Assembly: GCF_029167645.1 (NCBI RefSeq)
Contig: NZ_CP119147.1
Span: 5,474,501-5,538,500 of the forward strand
Length of the DNA stretch: 64,000 bases
DNA from: Streptomyces sp. AM 2-1-1
GTDB lineage: Bacteria > Actinomycetota > Actinomycetes > Streptomycetales > Streptomycetaceae
Direction: 5' to 3'
In this document: one piece after another, positions 9,025 to 18,750 of the stretch
Layout: each line of letters starts with the position of its first letter
Numbering within the stretch: position 1 is the first letter of the stretch
The notes under the pieces: model-generated
The model's input: the letters and a program-made list of their open reading frames with translations, nothing else
Told to the model about the DNA's origin: nothing
The model's database searches: none
Made by a program: the position numbers and the translations under genes

Positions 9025-9771
9025 TCAGTTCAGGTGCGTGGGGGCGCGGGTGAGGTCCACCGCGGGCAGCGACGGCAGGTGACGGATGACCGCCGTCTCC
9101 TTGCGGAGCAGGGTCAGCTCCTCGCGCAGCCGGGTCGCGGTGTCCGGAGCCTGCAGCAGCCGCTGCTTGGTGGCCACGTCCAGGACGGTGGCGGCGGCCA
9201 CCAGGTAGGAGACGACGGACGGTTCGTCCGGCAGGTCGCCGCCCGTGGTCAGCGACTGTTCGCTCGCCCCGGCCAGGCGCTTCTGGTACGTGCGGAACGC
9301 CCGCATCACACCCTCGGCGAGGGTCCGGGCCTCGCCGGCCTCCGCGTCCTCCGCCACGTCCTCGACCTCGGCCGTCAGGTAGGGACCGCTCGTGTCCACC
9401 GAGAGCAGCCGGACCCGGGTGGTGCCGGTGGCGAGGACCTCGAAGGTGCCGTCGGCGCGCTCCCGGATCTTGGCCGCGTCCGCCACGCAGCCGACCCGGT
9501 GGAAGGACTGGATCGGGTCGTCGCCGAAGCCGCCGGCGGGGGTGCGCTCGACGGGCACCGCCGCGTCCGACGGCATCCCGGTACCGGTCACCGCCGTCTC
9601 CCGGCCGTCACGGACGGCCACCACGACGAAGCGGCGGGGCTCGGTGTCGTCGGTCTTCAGCAGCTCGCGCATCAGGGCGCGATAACGCTCCTCGAAGACG
9701 TTCAACGGCAGCACGAGGCCGGGGAACAGAACCGCGTTGAGCGGGAAGAGGGGCAGGTGCGCTGTGGTCAC
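9025..9771 (-). CDS. LON N-terminal substrate-binding domain protein
   Basis: The 248-aa product consists almost wholly of a Lon N-terminal (PUA-like) domain: PLFPLNAVLFPGLVLPLNVFEERY opens it, and RVGCVADAAKI and GTTRVRLLSV follow. There is no AAA or protease domain, so it is a stand-alone substrate-binding module of unknown client. Starts at GTG 9771 or TTG 9780 are possible; the latter would overlap the upstream stop by 4 nt, implying translational coupling. It forms a minus-strand unit with the upstream repeat protein and ybaK. Confidence 0.88.
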   Translation of the reverse strand: MTTAHLPLFPLNAVLFPGLVLPLNVFEERYRALMRELLKTDDTEPRRFVVVAVRDGRETAVTGTGMPSDAAVPVERTPAGGFGDDPIQSFHRVGCVADAAKIRERADGTFEVLATGTTRVRLLSVDTSGPYLTAEVEDVAEDAEAGEARTLAEGVMRAFRTYQKRLAGASEQSLTTGGDLPDEPSVVSYLVAAATVLDVATKQRLLQAPDTATRLREELTLLRKETAVIRHLPSLPAVDLTRAPTHLN

Positions 9772-9776
9772 AACGC

Positions 9777-10817
9777 TCAAGCGTAATGGCCGGGCGGACC
9801 GCCGTGTCCGGCCCGGGCCCACAGCGGGGTCGCCGAGGCCACCTGGAGCCGCGCCCCGTCCCTCGCCTCCAGGAAACGGGCCAGCGCGTCCTCGCCCCCC
9901 GACGACCACGGGAACGACTGGGCGTACGGCCCGATCAGCCGGAACTGCTCCAGCGCCTCCTCCCAGCGGGCCCGTGCCACCAGCACGTACGCGAGGAGGT
10001 TGCGGATCCCCGCGGGCCACGGGTCGCCGGCCGGGTACCGGGCGGAGAGTCCGATCGCCAGATCGGCGGCGTCCTCGATCCGCTCCGGCGGCACGGCGGC
10101 GGTGGACCCGCCGGCGCCCGGGTCGAGGAGCAGGTGGAGGGCGGCGCGCACCGGCAGGCCCTGGACGAGGGAGTCCGGGGCGGCGTCCTCGGCGGCGCGC
10201 TCGGCGAAGTCGAAGCAGGCGCGGTGCGACCCCTGCCACGAGGCGGAGAGGTAGCGCAGCGCCGCCACGTGGCAGCCGTAGTGGTGCGGGGAGCGCCGGA
10301 CCGCCTCCTCCCACACCGCCCCGAAGGCGGTGTGCGAGGCGCGGGTGCCGCGCGCGTGGTCCAGGGCGAGCCGCCAGGGGACCGGGTCGTGCGGATCGGC
10401 CTCGGCTGCGGCGGTGATCAGCGGGGCGACCTCCCGCAGCCGCTCCACCGCCGCGGGAGCCTCCCACGCCCGGCGCACCGCGAGCGCGGCCCGGACGAGA
10501 ACCGCGTCCGGGTCACCCGGAGCGGCGGCCAGCCACTCCCGCAGCCAGCCGTCCCGGCCGTGGGCGAAGGCGGCCAGCCTGCCGAGGTAACGGTCCCGCA
10601 GCTCCCACGCGGCGGTGTCGCGGGTGGTGGCGAGGAGCTTCGCGGCCGGACCGTACGCGCCCTCGGCCGCGGCCACCAGCGCGGGGGAGAGCCGGCTGTC
10701 CGGGGCGTCGAGCATGACCGCGTCGGCCGGGGGAAGCCCTGCTGACAGCCGGAGGCTGTGCCGGACCCTGCGCGCGGTACGGAGCGGAGCGCGAAGCGAA
10801 GCCATGGTGCGGACCAT
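9777..10817 (-). CDS. Alpha-helical repeat (TPR-like) protein of unknown function
   Basis: The 346-aa product is soluble and almost entirely predicted helix, with Ala/Leu/Arg-rich repeats such as YLGRLAAFAHGRDGWLREWLAAAPGDPDA that recall TPR or Sel1-type superhelices, though no canonical repeat can be aligned by eye. A conserved Trp/His-rich core (YGCHVAALRYLSASWQGSH) lies near the middle. The ATG at 10817 or a second ATG five codons later may be used; neither has a clear ribosome-binding site. The stop overlaps the LON-domain gene region. I do not recognise a named family with certainty. Confidence 0.7.
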   Translation of the reverse strand: MVRTMASLRAPLRTARRVRHSLRLSAGLPPADAVMLDAPDSRLSPALVAAAEGAYGPAAKLLATTRDTAAWELRDRYLGRLAAFAHGRDGWLREWLAAAPGDPDAVLVRAALAVRRAWEAPAAVERLREVAPLITAAAEADPHDPVPWRLALDHARGTRASHTAFGAVWEEAVRRSPHHYGCHVAALRYLSASWQGSHRACFDFAERAAEDAAPDSLVQGLPVRAALHLLLDPGAGGSTAAVPPERIEDAADLAIGLSARYPAGDPWPAGIRNLLAYVLVARARWEEALEQFRLIGPYAQSFPWSSGGEDALARFLEARDGARLQVASATPLWARAGHGGPPGHYA

Positions 10818-10953
10818 TGAAAAACGCTGGTGGGAGAGGCGCCAGGGGGTAGCTGTGAAGCTTTGGTGCCGACGCGGGGGGATCTGGAGGGGTTGCCCCG
10901 CACAAGGTCAAGAGTCGGCAAAGAGAGGGAGCTTCCCCCGGGCATTCGCCCCC

Positions 10954-12567
10954 TCACCCCCGCCGCAGCAGCCGGGAGGCGCCGGCGGCGACCGTGGTGG
11001 CCAGCACCCACCCCACCAGCACCAGCCCGGCCGCCCCCCACTGCCAGCCGCCCGTCATCCGCCAGTAGCCGTCCTGGCCCAGACCGATCACCGGGATCAG
11101 CAGATCGAGCGCGTAGAGCGCCGGATTCCACTCCGGGTGCTCGTCACCCTTGATCGAGGCCGGCTCGTGCCGGGAGAAGGCCAGCGTGCTCGCCGCCCAC
11201 AACACGGCCATCCACACCGCCGCGCGCCCCGGCCGGTAGCCGTACGCCACCGTCCAGTCCTGGAGGAACCCCCACAGCTTCCCGGCGACCGGCAGCGTCT
11301 CCCGGCGCCGGCGCTGCTTGGCGAGCAGCACCTCGCGGGCGTCCGCGTCCTCGCCGCAACTGCGCAGCACCGTCGCCAGCCGCTCGTACGGCTCGGGGAC
11401 GTACTCCGGGGTGGCGGCGAGCACCCACTCCAGGCGCCGGGAGAGCGGGAAGTGGCCGTACGGCACGAGGTTCTCGTAGAAGAACCCGCCCATCGCCAGC
11501 CCGCCCGGCCCCGGCCAGCTGCTCGACAGGTCGATCAGGGTGACCACCCGCGCGCCGTTCAGCACGACCCGGCCCTCCTCGGGGCGCTCCGGGCTGAACC
11601 GGAGCTCGGGCACCACGATCCGGCGCAGCGACAGCTCCTCGTGGGGTTCCAGCACGAAGCGCGCCAGGTGCAGGTCGAGCACGTCCCCGAACCGGCCGTC
11701 GTCGAGCCGGACCCCGCCCCGGCACTCGAGGACCTGTGAGCGCGAACCGCGGGCGGGCGTCAGGTCCGACGTCGGCCCGTGGACGATGCCGTACGGGGGA
11801 GTGGTGCCCTGGTTCCCGGTCTCGGTGCTGACCCACGCCTCGGTCAGGTAGAGCGAGCGCTCCACCCGCAACTGCGGTGCGTTGAGCGCCTTGCGGCCCT
11901 CCGCCGCCCGCAGCCGGCTGCCGCGCAGGCTCAGCGAACCGCCCACCGTGGCCCCGCGCAGACTGACCTCGCCGTACGTCTCGATCATCTCCGCCTGGAG
12001 GTCCTGGGCGACGTTGAGCCCGTCGGCGGTGATCGCCCGGCCCCGCCGGTCGCAGCCCACGCTGATCTGGTTGATCAGCAGGTCCGTGCCGATCTGGGCG
12101 TCCGTCAGCCGTACGCCCCGGTCGACCCGGCAGCGCGGCAGATGGAGATCGCCCTCGGTGTGCAGCCGGGCCGCCTCCAGCCGGGGCATCGCGCAGCCGA
12201 CCATCCGCAGCGTCGTGAAGTGGCACTCGGGGAAGACCACTTCCTGCTCGAAGCGGCAGCCGGTCAGCTCGACGTACGGCGACACCCGGCCACCGGCCAG
12301 ATCCAGCTTGCCGGTGACGCGCACGCCCCTGAGTTTCAGCGCCGCCACCCGGCCCGGGCGGGCCGGCGGGCCGCTCAGCAGCAGCCGGGCCACGACCCGG
12401 GCCCCGACGCTGCGCCCCGGCCCCCACATGTGCGGGCCGAACGGATCGTCGCGTTCGGGGTCGTGGGTACGCAGGTCGAAGGTGGTTCCGTTCCGGAAGG
12501 ACTGCCACATGCCCAGCTCCGCGGCGCTGAGTCCCTCCGGGATGTCGCTCTCGTGCGGCTCCGTCAC
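10954..12567 (-). CDS. Membrane protein with beta-helix/pentapeptide-like N-terminal region
   Basis: The 537-aa product has a long soluble part (about 40-390) built from repeats of short beta-strand-like units (LRGVRVTGKLDLAGGRV, LRGATVGGSLSLRGSRL), which resembles a right-handed beta-helix. The C-terminal 130 residues carry about three transmembrane helices (roughly 440-460, 480-500, 508-530). Related Streptomyces entries are sometimes called membrane oxidoreductases, but I see no cofactor motif to justify that. The GTG at 12567 has GGGAGG 6 nt upstream. It diverges from hisD. Confidence 0.78.
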   Translation of the reverse strand: MTEPHESDIPEGLSAAELGMWQSFRNGTTFDLRTHDPERDDPFGPHMWGPGRSVGARVVARLLLSGPPARPGRVAALKLRGVRVTGKLDLAGGRVSPYVELTGCRFEQEVVFPECHFTTLRMVGCAMPRLEAARLHTEGDLHLPRCRVDRGVRLTDAQIGTDLLINQISVGCDRRGRAITADGLNVAQDLQAEMIETYGEVSLRGATVGGSLSLRGSRLRAAEGRKALNAPQLRVERSLYLTEAWVSTETGNQGTTPPYGIVHGPTSDLTPARGSRSQVLECRGGVRLDDGRFGDVLDLHLARFVLEPHEELSLRRIVVPELRFSPERPEEGRVVLNGARVVTLIDLSSSWPGPGGLAMGGFFYENLVPYGHFPLSRRLEWVLAATPEYVPEPYERLATVLRSCGEDADAREVLLAKQRRRRETLPVAGKLWGFLQDWTVAYGYRPGRAAVWMAVLWAASTLAFSRHEPASIKGDEHPEWNPALYALDLLIPVIGLGQDGYWRMTGGWQWGAAGLVLVGWVLATTVAAGASRLLRRG

Positions 12568-12657
12568 TTGCGACCTCCCTGTGCACACGCTCTACTGCCG
12601 TTCTTCCCCCTGTGTGACCGTATGAACGGAAAACGGCACACAGAGTGACGCGGACGT

Positions 12658-12674
12658 GTATCAGCCACTGATAC
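12658..12674. promoter_or_regulatory. Perfect 7-bp inverted repeat upstream of hisD (candidate operator)
   Basis: GTATCAGCCACTGATAC is two 7-nt arms around CCA. It spans -58 to -42 relative to the presumed hisD transcription start at 12716, in the divergent gap with the membrane protein gene. No known regulator motif is recognised. Confidence 0.5.
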
Positions 12675-12702
12675 GGCCGACCGGACGGCTCGGGCGGTCT
12701 GA

Positions 12703-12715
12703 GAGAATTGGAGGT
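12703..12715 (+). promoter_or_regulatory. Putative -10 box of the his operon
   Basis: GAGAAT (12703-12708) lies 7 nt before the hisD GTG. The GGAGG at 12710-12714 is too close to the start to act as a normal ribosome-binding site, so leaderless transcription is favoured. Confidence 0.45.
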
Positions 12716-14047
12716 GTGATCACTCGAATCGATCTGCGCGGCGACGTCCTCCCCGAGGGCGCCCCCCTGCGCGACCTGCTGCCCCGTGCCGAGTTCGACG
12801 TGGAAGCCGCCCTGGAGACGGTGCGGCCCATCTGCGAGGACGTACGCCATCGTGGCTCCGCGGCAGTGATCGAGTGGGGGGAGAAATTCGACGGCGTACG
12901 CCCCGACTCGCTCCGGGTGCCCGCCGCCGCCCTCGCGGACGCGCTGCGGGAGCTCGACCCCGCCGTCCGCGCCGCCCTCGAGGAGTCGATCCGCCGCGCC
13001 CGCCTCGTCCACCGCGAGCAGCGCCGCACCACCCACACCACCCAGGTCGTCCCCGGTGGCACGGTCACCGAGAAGTGGGTGCCGGTCGAGCGCGTCGGGC
13101 TCTACGTCCCCGGCGGACGCTCGGTCTACCCGTCCTCCGTCGTCATGAACGTCGTCCCGGCCCAGGAGGCCGGCGTCGAGGGCATCGCCGTCTCCTCCCC
13201 GCCGCAGAAGGAGTTCGGCGGCCTGCCGCACCCCACCATCCTGGCCGCCTGCGCCCTGCTCGGCGTGGACGAGGTGTACGCCGCCGGCGGCGCCCAGGCC
13301 ATCGCCCTCTTCGCCTACGGCACCGAGGGCGAGGACGGCTGCCGCCCGGTGAACCTCGTCACAGGCCCGGGCAACATCTACGTCGCCGCCGCCAAGCGCC
13401 TCCTCAAGGGGCGCATCGGCATCGACGCCGAGGCCGGACCCACCGAGATCGCGATCCTCGCGGACTCCACCGCCGACCCGGTCCACCTCGCCGCCGACCT
13501 GATCAGCCAGGCCGAGCACGACCCGATGGCCGCCGCCGTCCTCGTCACCGACTCCGAGGAGCTGGCCGCCGCCACCGAGGCCGAGCTCGCCCCGCAGGTC
13601 GCCGCATCCAAGCACGTCGCCGACCGCATCGCGCCGGCGCTCGCCGGCCGGCAGTCCGCGATCGTCCTCGTCCGCGACCTGGCGGACGGGCTGAAGGTCG
13701 TCGACGCGTACGGCGCCGAACACCTGGAGATCCAGACCGCCGACGCCGCCGCCGTCGCCGACCGCGTCCGCAACGCCGGCGCGATCTTCGTCGGCCCCTG
13801 GTCGCCGGTCTCCCTCGGCGACTACTGCGCGGGCTCCAACCACGTGCTGCCCACCGGTGGTTGCGCCTGCCACTCCTCGGGCCTCTCCGTGCAGTCCTTC
13901 CTGCGCGGCATCCACATCGTCGACTACACCCGTGACGCGCTGGCCGAGGTGACCCACCACGTGGTGACCCTCGCCGAGGCGGAGGACCTCCCCGCCCACG
14001 GCGCCGCACTCAAGGCCCGGTTTGGCTGGAAGGTTCCGCAGGCGTGA
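12716..14047 (+). CDS. hisD: Histidinol dehydrogenase
   Basis: HisD oxidises L-histidinol to histidine in two NAD+-dependent steps, the end of the pathway. The 443-aa product has the expected length and motifs: [15 protein letters not shown], the nucleotide-binding region [16 protein letters not shown], the zinc-site segment SQAEHDP, and [20 protein letters not shown] near the C-terminus. The GTG at 12716 matches the N-terminus of Streptomyces homologues (ITRIDLRGD). It heads the his operon, and its stop overlaps hisC (GTGA). Confidence 0.97.
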   Translation: MITRIDLRGDVLPEGAPLRDLLPRAEFDVEAALETVRPICEDVRHRGSAAVIEWGEKFDGVRPDSLRVPAAALADALRELDPAVRAALEESIRRARLVHREQRRTTHTTQVVPGGTVTEKWVPVERVGLYVPGGRSVYPSSVVMNVVPAQEAGVEGIAVSSPPQKEFGGLPHPTILAACALLGVDEVYAAGGAQAIALFAYGTEGEDGCRPVNLVTGPGNIYVAAAKRLLKGRIGIDAEAGPTEIAILADSTADPVHLAADLISQAEHDPMAAAVLVTDSEELAAATEAELAPQVAASKHVADRIAPALAGRQSAIVLVRDLADGLKVVDAYGAEHLEIQTADAAAVADRVRNAGAIFVGPWSPVSLGDYCAGSNHVLPTGGCACHSSGLSVQSFLRGIHIVDYTRDALAEVTHHVVTLAEAEDLPAHGAALKARFGWKVPQA

Positions 14048-15183
14048 CCCACGACGACACCACCCGCCCCACCTCTCCCGTCCGCCTCGACGACCTCCCG
14101 ATCCGGGAGGAGCTGCGCGGCCAGTCCCCGTACGGTGCCCCCCAGCTCGACGTACCCGTCCGGCTGAACACCAACGAGAACCCCTACCCGCTGCCCGACG
14201 CCCTCGTCGACCGGATCGCCGAACGCGTCCGCGAGGCCGCCCGCGACCTCAACCGCTACCCGGACCGGGACGCCGTCGAGCTGCGCACCGGGCTCGCCGG
14301 CTACCTCGGCCGCACCGCCGGACACGAGGTCACCACCGACCAGGTCTGGGCGGCGAACGGCTCCAACGAGATCATCCAGCAGCTGATGCAGGCCTTCGCC
14401 GGCCCCGGCCGCACGGCCATCGGCTTCGAGCCCTCGTACTCGATGCACGCCCTCATCGCGCGCGGCACCGGCACCGGGTGGATCTCCGGCCCGCGCAACG
14501 AGGACTTCACCATCGACGTGGAGGCGGCGCGGAAGGCCATCGCCGAGCACCGGCCGAACGTCGTCTTCATCACCTCCCCCAACAACCCCACCGGCACCGC
14601 CGTCGGGGCCGACACCGTCCTCGCGCTGTACGACGCGGCGCAGGCGGCCCGGCCGTCCCTCGTCGTCGTCGACGAGGCGTACGGCGAGTTCAGCCACCAC
14701 CCCTCCCTGCTCCCGCTGATCGCGGGCCGGCCGAACCTGGTCCTCTCGCGCACCATGTCGAAGGCGTTCGGCGCGGCCGGGCTGCGCCTCGGCTACCTCG
14801 CCGCCGACGCCGCCGTGGTCGACGCCGTGCAGTTGGTACGCCTGCCGTACCACCTCTCCTCCGTCACCCAGGCCACCGCGCTGGCCGCCCTGGAGCACAC
14901 CGATACGCTCCTCGGGTACGTCGAGCGACTCAAGGGCGAGCGCGACCGGATCGTCACCGAACTCCGCGCCCTGGGCCACGAGGTCACCGACTCGGACGCC
15001 AACTTCGTCCAGTTCGGCCGCTTCGACGACAGCCACGCCATGTGGCGGGCGATCCTCGACCGGGGCGTCCTGGTACGGGACAACGGCGTACCGGGATGGC
15101 TGCGGGTCTCCGCGGGGACCCCGGCAGAGAACGACGCGTTCCTCGACGCGGTACGCGACATCAAGAAGGAGCACGACGCATGA
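14044..15183 (+). CDS. hisC: Histidinol-phosphate aminotransferase
   Basis: HisC is a PLP-dependent class I/II aminotransferase that converts imidazole acetol phosphate to histidinol phosphate with glutamate as donor. In this 379-aa protein the PLP lysine is K240 in [36 protein letters not shown] and VVDEAYGEF are typical cofactor contacts. The GTG start overlaps the hisD stop and the stop overlaps hisB, both by 4 nt, so the three genes are translationally coupled. Confidence 0.97.
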   Translation: MTHDDTTRPTSPVRLDDLPIREELRGQSPYGAPQLDVPVRLNTNENPYPLPDALVDRIAERVREAARDLNRYPDRDAVELRTGLAGYLGRTAGHEVTTDQVWAANGSNEIIQQLMQAFAGPGRTAIGFEPSYSMHALIARGTGTGWISGPRNEDFTIDVEAARKAIAEHRPNVVFITSPNNPTGTAVGADTVLALYDAAQAARPSLVVVDEAYGEFSHHPSLLPLIAGRPNLVLSRTMSKAFGAAGLRLGYLAADAAVVDAVQLVRLPYHLSSVTQATALAALEHTDTLLGYVERLKGERDRIVTELRALGHEVTDSDANFVQFGRFDDSHAMWRAILDRGVLVRDNGVPGWLRVSAGTPAENDAFLDAVRDIKKEHDA

Positions 15184-15782
15184 CGGGCGAGAGCCGCGTG
15201 GGCCGCGTGGAGCGCACCACCAAGGAAACCTCCGTACTGGTCGAGATCAACCTCGACGGCAGCGGAAAGGTCGACGTCGCCACCGGCGTCGGCTTCTACG
15301 ACCACATGCTCGACCAGCTCGGCCGCCACGGCCTCTTCGACCTCACGGTCAAGACCGACGGCGACCTGCACATCGACTCGCACCACACCATCGAGGACAC
15401 CGCCCTCGCGCTCGGCGCCGCCTTCAAGCAGGCGCTCGGCGACAAGGTCGGCATCTACCGCTTCGGCAACTGCACCGTCCCGCTGGACGAGTCGCTCGCC
15501 CAGGTCACCGTCGACCTCTCCGGCCGTCCCTACCTGGTGCACACCGAGCCGGAGAAGATGGCGCCGATGATCGGCGAGTACGACACCACGATGACCCGGC
15601 ACATCCTGGAGTCCTTCGTCGCGCAGGCCCAGATCGCCCTGCACGTCCACGTCCCGTACGGCCGCAACGCCCACCACATCGTCGAGTGCCAGTTCAAGGC
15701 CCTCGCCCGGGCCCTGCGCTACGCCAGTGAGCGCGACCCGCGCGCGGCCGGAATCCTGCCTTCCACGAAGGGCGCCCTGTGA
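15180..15782 (+). CDS. hisB: Imidazoleglycerol-phosphate dehydratase
   Basis: HisB dehydrates imidazole glycerol phosphate, using two manganese ions. The 200-aa protein is the monofunctional actinobacterial form without a phosphatase domain. Metal-ligand motifs are seen in [27 protein letters not shown] and [18 protein letters not shown]. The ATG overlaps the hisC stop (ATGA), and the stop overlaps the next gene (GTGA). The missing histidinol-phosphate phosphatase must be encoded elsewhere. Confidence 0.97.
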   Translation: MTGESRVGRVERTTKETSVLVEINLDGSGKVDVATGVGFYDHMLDQLGRHGLFDLTVKTDGDLHIDSHHTIEDTALALGAAFKQALGDKVGIYRFGNCTVPLDESLAQVTVDLSGRPYLVHTEPEKMAPMIGEYDTTMTRHILESFVAQAQIALHVHVPYGRNAHHIVECQFKALARALRYASERDPRAAGILPSTKGAL

Positions 15783-15946
15783 CCGGCCTCAACACCATCC
15801 TGATCGTCGTCGGCCTCTTCCTGGCCGGCGGCGTCTACTCCTTCTCCAAGCAGGGCATGCCCAAGGGCGTCATCGTGCTGCTCTGCATCGCCTCCGCGCT
15901 GTGCCTGGTCGCAGGCGTACTGCGGATCCAGGGACTGTGGGACTGA
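15779..15946 (+). CDS. 55-aa two-helix membrane protein inside the his operon
   Basis: This short gene reads from a GTG that overlaps the hisB stop by 4 nt to TGA at 15944-15946. The 55 residues hold two hydrophobic helices (about 4-20 and 30-49) separated by the loop [11 protein letters not shown]. That is a two-pass membrane protein with a basic turn. Its tight coupling to hisB and the hisH start 14 nt after its stop leave no doubt that it is translated with the operon. Its role in or beside histidine synthesis is unknown. Confidence 0.8.
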   Translation: MTGLNTILIVVGLFLAGGVYSFSKQGMPKGVIVLLCIASALCLVAGVLRIQGLWD

Positions 15947-15959
15947 GGAAGCGGGACAG

Positions 15960-16601
15960 ATGAGCGACAAGAAGAAGGTCGTCGTCTTCGACTACGGCTT
16001 CGGCAACGTCCGTTCCGCCGAACGGGCGCTGGCCCGGGTCGGCGCGGACGTCGAGATAACGCGTGACTACGACAGGGCGATGAACGCCGAAGGGCTCCTG
16101 GTCCCCGGCGTCGGCGCCTTCTCCGCCTGCATGGGCGGTCTCAAGGCCGCCCGCGGCGACTGGATCATCGACCGCCGGCTCTCCGGCGGCCGCCCCGTGA
16201 TGGGCATCTGCGTCGGGATGCAGGTCCTCTTCGAGCGGGGCATCGAGCACGGCGTGGAGACCGGGGGCCTGGACGAGTGGCCCGGCACCGTGGGACCGCT
16301 CCAGGCGGACGTCGTCCCGCACATGGGCTGGAACACGGTCGAGGCCCCCGAGGGCAGTCAGCTCTTCGCCGGGCTCGACCCCGAGGCCCGCTACTACTTC
16401 GTGCACTCCTACGCGGCGCACGACTGGAGCCTCGAAGTCACCAACGCCAAGATCCGTTCCCCCCGCGTCACCTGGGCCACGCACGGAGAGCGGTTCGTGG
16501 CCGCCGTGGAGAACGGTGCGCTGTGGGCCACCCAGTTCCACCCCGAGAAGTCCGGCGACGCCGGTGCCCAGCTGCTGACCAACTGGATCGAGACGCTGTA
16601 A
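15960..16601 (+). CDS. hisH: Imidazole glycerol phosphate synthase, glutaminase subunit
   Basis: HisH releases ammonia from glutamine and channels it to HisF. The 213-aa protein is a class I amidotransferase with triad C84 (GICVGMQ), H194 and E196 (QFHPEKSG). DYGFGN near the N-terminus and PHMGWN are family signatures. The ATG is preceded by GAGGAAGCGGG. The stop TAA shares one base with the priA ATG. Its partner hisF lies two genes downstream. Confidence 0.97.
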   Translation: MSDKKKVVVFDYGFGNVRSAERALARVGADVEITRDYDRAMNAEGLLVPGVGAFSACMGGLKAARGDWIIDRRLSGGRPVMGICVGMQVLFERGIEHGVETGGLDEWPGTVGPLQADVVPHMGWNTVEAPEGSQLFAGLDPEARYYFVHSYAAHDWSLEVTNAKIRSPRVTWATHGERFVAAVENGALWATQFHPEKSGDAGAQLLTNWIETL

Positions 16602-17326
16602 TGCCGAAGCTTGAACTCCTCCCCGCCGTCGACGTCCGCGACGGCCAGGCCGTCCGCCTCGTGCACGGCGAGTCCGGCTCCGAGACCTCCTACGGCTCCC
16701 CGCTGGAGGCAGCCCTCGCCTGGCAGTCGGCCGGCGCCGAGTGGCTGCACCTGGTCGACCTCGACGCCGCCTTCGGCACCGGCGACAACCGCGCGCTCAT
16801 CGCCGAGGTGGCCGGAGCGATGGACATCAAGGTCGAGCTCTCCGGCGGCATCCGTGACGACGCCTCGCTGGAGGCGGCCCTCGCCACCGGCTGCCGCCGC
16901 GTCAACCTCGGTACCGCCGCGCTGGAGACCCCCGAGTGGGTCGCCAAGGTCATCGCCGAGTACGGCGACAAGATCGCGGTCGGCCTCGACGTCCGCGGCA
17001 CCACCCTGCGCGGCCGCGGCTGGACCCGCGACGGAGGCGACCTCTACGAGACGCTCGCCCGCCTCGACTCCGAGGGCTGCGCCCGCTACGTCGTCACCGA
17101 CATCGCCAAGGACGGCACCCTCCAGGGCCCCAACCTCGGCCTGCTCCGCGACGTCTGCGCCGTCACCGACCGCCCGGTCGTCGCCTCCGGCGGCGTCTCC
17201 TCGCTGGACGACCTGCGCGCGATCTCCCTGCTGGCGCCGGAGGGCGTCGAGGGCGCGATCGTCGGCAAGGCGCTCTACGCCAAGGCGTTCACCCTGGAAG
17301 AGGCGCTCAAGGCGGTCGCCGCATGA
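16601..17326 (+). CDS. priA: Bifunctional HisA/TrpF isomerase (PriA)
   Basis: PriA catalyses both the ProFAR isomerase step of histidine synthesis and the phosphoribosylanthranilate isomerase step of tryptophan synthesis, on one (beta/alpha)8 barrel. The 241-aa protein keeps the residues tied to dual activity: D11, R19, D130, W141, R143 and D171. No trpF is present in the trp region at 29-35.7 kb, as expected in Streptomyces, so this gene links the two pathways. The ATG shares a base with the hisH stop, and the stop overlaps ridA. Confidence 0.95.
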   Translation: MPKLELLPAVDVRDGQAVRLVHGESGSETSYGSPLEAALAWQSAGAEWLHLVDLDAAFGTGDNRALIAEVAGAMDIKVELSGGIRDDASLEAALATGCRRVNLGTAALETPEWVAKVIAEYGDKIAVGLDVRGTTLRGRGWTRDGGDLYETLARLDSEGCARYVVTDIAKDGTLQGPNLGLLRDVCAVTDRPVVASGGVSSLDDLRAISLLAPEGVEGAIVGKALYAKAFTLEEALKAVAA

Positions 17327-17799
17327 CGGACTCCGCCCCCTCCGCGCCCGGCCCCGACGCCACCGGCGACGCCTCCCACCCCGCCGCCACCCCCGATGCC
17401 ACCGGCTCCGGCGTGCGCCGGTTCGCGTCCGGGGCACCGTGGGAGGAGAAGTTCGGCTACTCCCGTGCCGTCGAACTCCCCGGCGGCCTCGTCCTGGTGG
17501 CCGGCTGCACCTCCGTCGTCAACGGCGCCATCGCGTCCGGTTCGCCGTACGAACAGGCCATGACCTCCTTCCAGGTCGCGTTCGCGGCCCTCGGGCAGGC
17601 CGGTCTCGGCCGCGAAGACGTGGTGCGCACCCGCATGTACGTCACCCACGCCCGGGACACCGACGACGTGGGCCGCGCCCACAAGGAGCTCTTCGACGAC
17701 GTGCGGCCCGTCGCCACGATGGTGATCGTCGCCGGTCTCGTCGACCCCAGCCTGGTCGTCGAGGTCGAGGTAGAGGCCTGTCGGGGAGGGGCCCGGTGA
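17323..17799 (+). CDS. RidA/YjgF family enamine-imine deaminase-like protein
   Basis: A disordered Ala/Pro/Asp-rich leader of about 30 residues precedes a RidA fold (total 158 aa). The substrate-binding arginine is in [10 protein letters not shown] and the C-terminal strand is VVEVEVEA. RidA proteins hydrolyse reactive enamine/imine intermediates from PLP enzymes. Sitting between priA and hisF with 4-nt overlaps on both sides, it may protect or tune PLP-dependent steps such as HisC. The long N-terminal leader is unusual for the family. Confidence 0.87.
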   Translation: MTDSAPSAPGPDATGDASHPAATPDATGSGVRRFASGAPWEEKFGYSRAVELPGGLVLVAGCTSVVNGAIASGSPYEQAMTSFQVAFAALGQAGLGREDVVRTRMYVTHARDTDDVGRAHKELFDDVRPVATMVIVAGLVDPSLVVEVEVEACRGGAR

Positions 17800-18551
17800 G
17801 CCTCGCCGTACGCGTCATCCCCTGCCTCGACGTCGACAGGGGCCGGGTCGTCAAGGGAGTCAACTTCCAGAACCTGCGCGATGCGGGCGACCCCGTCGAG
17901 ATGGCCAAGCTCTACGACGCCGAGGGCGCCGACGAGCTGACCTTCCTCGACATCACCGCCTCCAGCGGTGACCGCGAGACCACCTACGACGTGGTCCGCC
18001 GCACCGCCGAGCAGGTCTTCATCCCGCTCACCGTCGGCGGTGGCGTCCGCACCCCCGGGGACGTCGACAAGCTGCTGCGCGCCGGAGCGGACAAGGTCGG
18101 CGTCAACACCGCCGCCATCGCCCGCCCGGAGCTGATCCGGGAGATCGCCGAACGCTTCGGCAGCCAGGTCCTCGTGCTCTCCGTCGACGCCCGCCGCACC
18201 CCCGCGGGCACCTTCGAGGTCACCACGCACGGCGGCCGGCAGGGCACCGGCATCGACGCCGTCGAGTGGGCGCACCGGGCCGCCGAGCTGGGCGCGGGCG
18301 AGATCCTGCTCAACTCGATGGACGCCGACGGCACCAAGGACGGTTACGACACCGAGATGATCAAGGCGGTACGCGCCCGGGTCTCCGTCCCCGTCATCGC
18401 CTCCGGCGGCGCGGGCCGGCTGGCCGACTTCGCGCCCGCCGTCGGGGCCGGCGCCGACGCGGTCCTCGCCGCGTCCGTCTTCCACTTCGGCGACCTGCGG
18501 ATCTCCGAGGTCAAGGGCGCCCTGCGGGAGGCCGGACACCCCGTCCGCTGA
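17796..18551 (+). CDS. hisF: Imidazole glycerol phosphate synthase, cyclase subunit
   Basis: HisF condenses PRFAR with ammonia from HisH to give imidazole glycerol phosphate and AICAR. The 251-aa barrel shows [17 protein letters not shown] with catalytic D12, [24 protein letters not shown] and [10 protein letters not shown]. The start is GTG, overlapping the ridA stop. It is the last gene of the operon; hisI is 10 kb away beside trpE, and hisG and hisE are not in the window. Confidence 0.97.
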   Translation: MSLAVRVIPCLDVDRGRVVKGVNFQNLRDAGDPVEMAKLYDAEGADELTFLDITASSGDRETTYDVVRRTAEQVFIPLTVGGGVRTPGDVDKLLRAGADKVGVNTAAIARPELIREIAERFGSQVLVLSVDARRTPAGTFEVTTHGGRQGTGIDAVEWAHRAAELGAGEILLNSMDADGTKDGYDTEMIKAVRARVSVPVIASGGAGRLADFAPAVGAGADAVLAASVFHFGDLRISEVKGALREAGHPVR

Positions 18552-18594
18552 GGCACCGGCACGAGCGCGCACGGGGCACGGTCCGCCCCAAGAC

Positions 18595-18608
18595 CGGCGA
18601 TCTCGCCG
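18595..18608 (+). terminator. Weak hairpin after hisF
   Basis: CGGCG/CGCCG form a 5-bp stem with a 4-nt loop 44 nt after the hisF stop. It is short, so termination here is uncertain. Confidence 0.3.
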
Positions 18609-18750
18609 ATGCGTGACCCCGGGGAGCACCGCCAGAGTGGCCACCGCCAGCGAACGACGCGGCGGTACCACGCGGTGCACCCCGGGACCTCGGACGACGG
18701 TCCCCGGGAAGTGTCCGGCGGGGTACGCCCCCACCGAGAGGACTCCCCCC

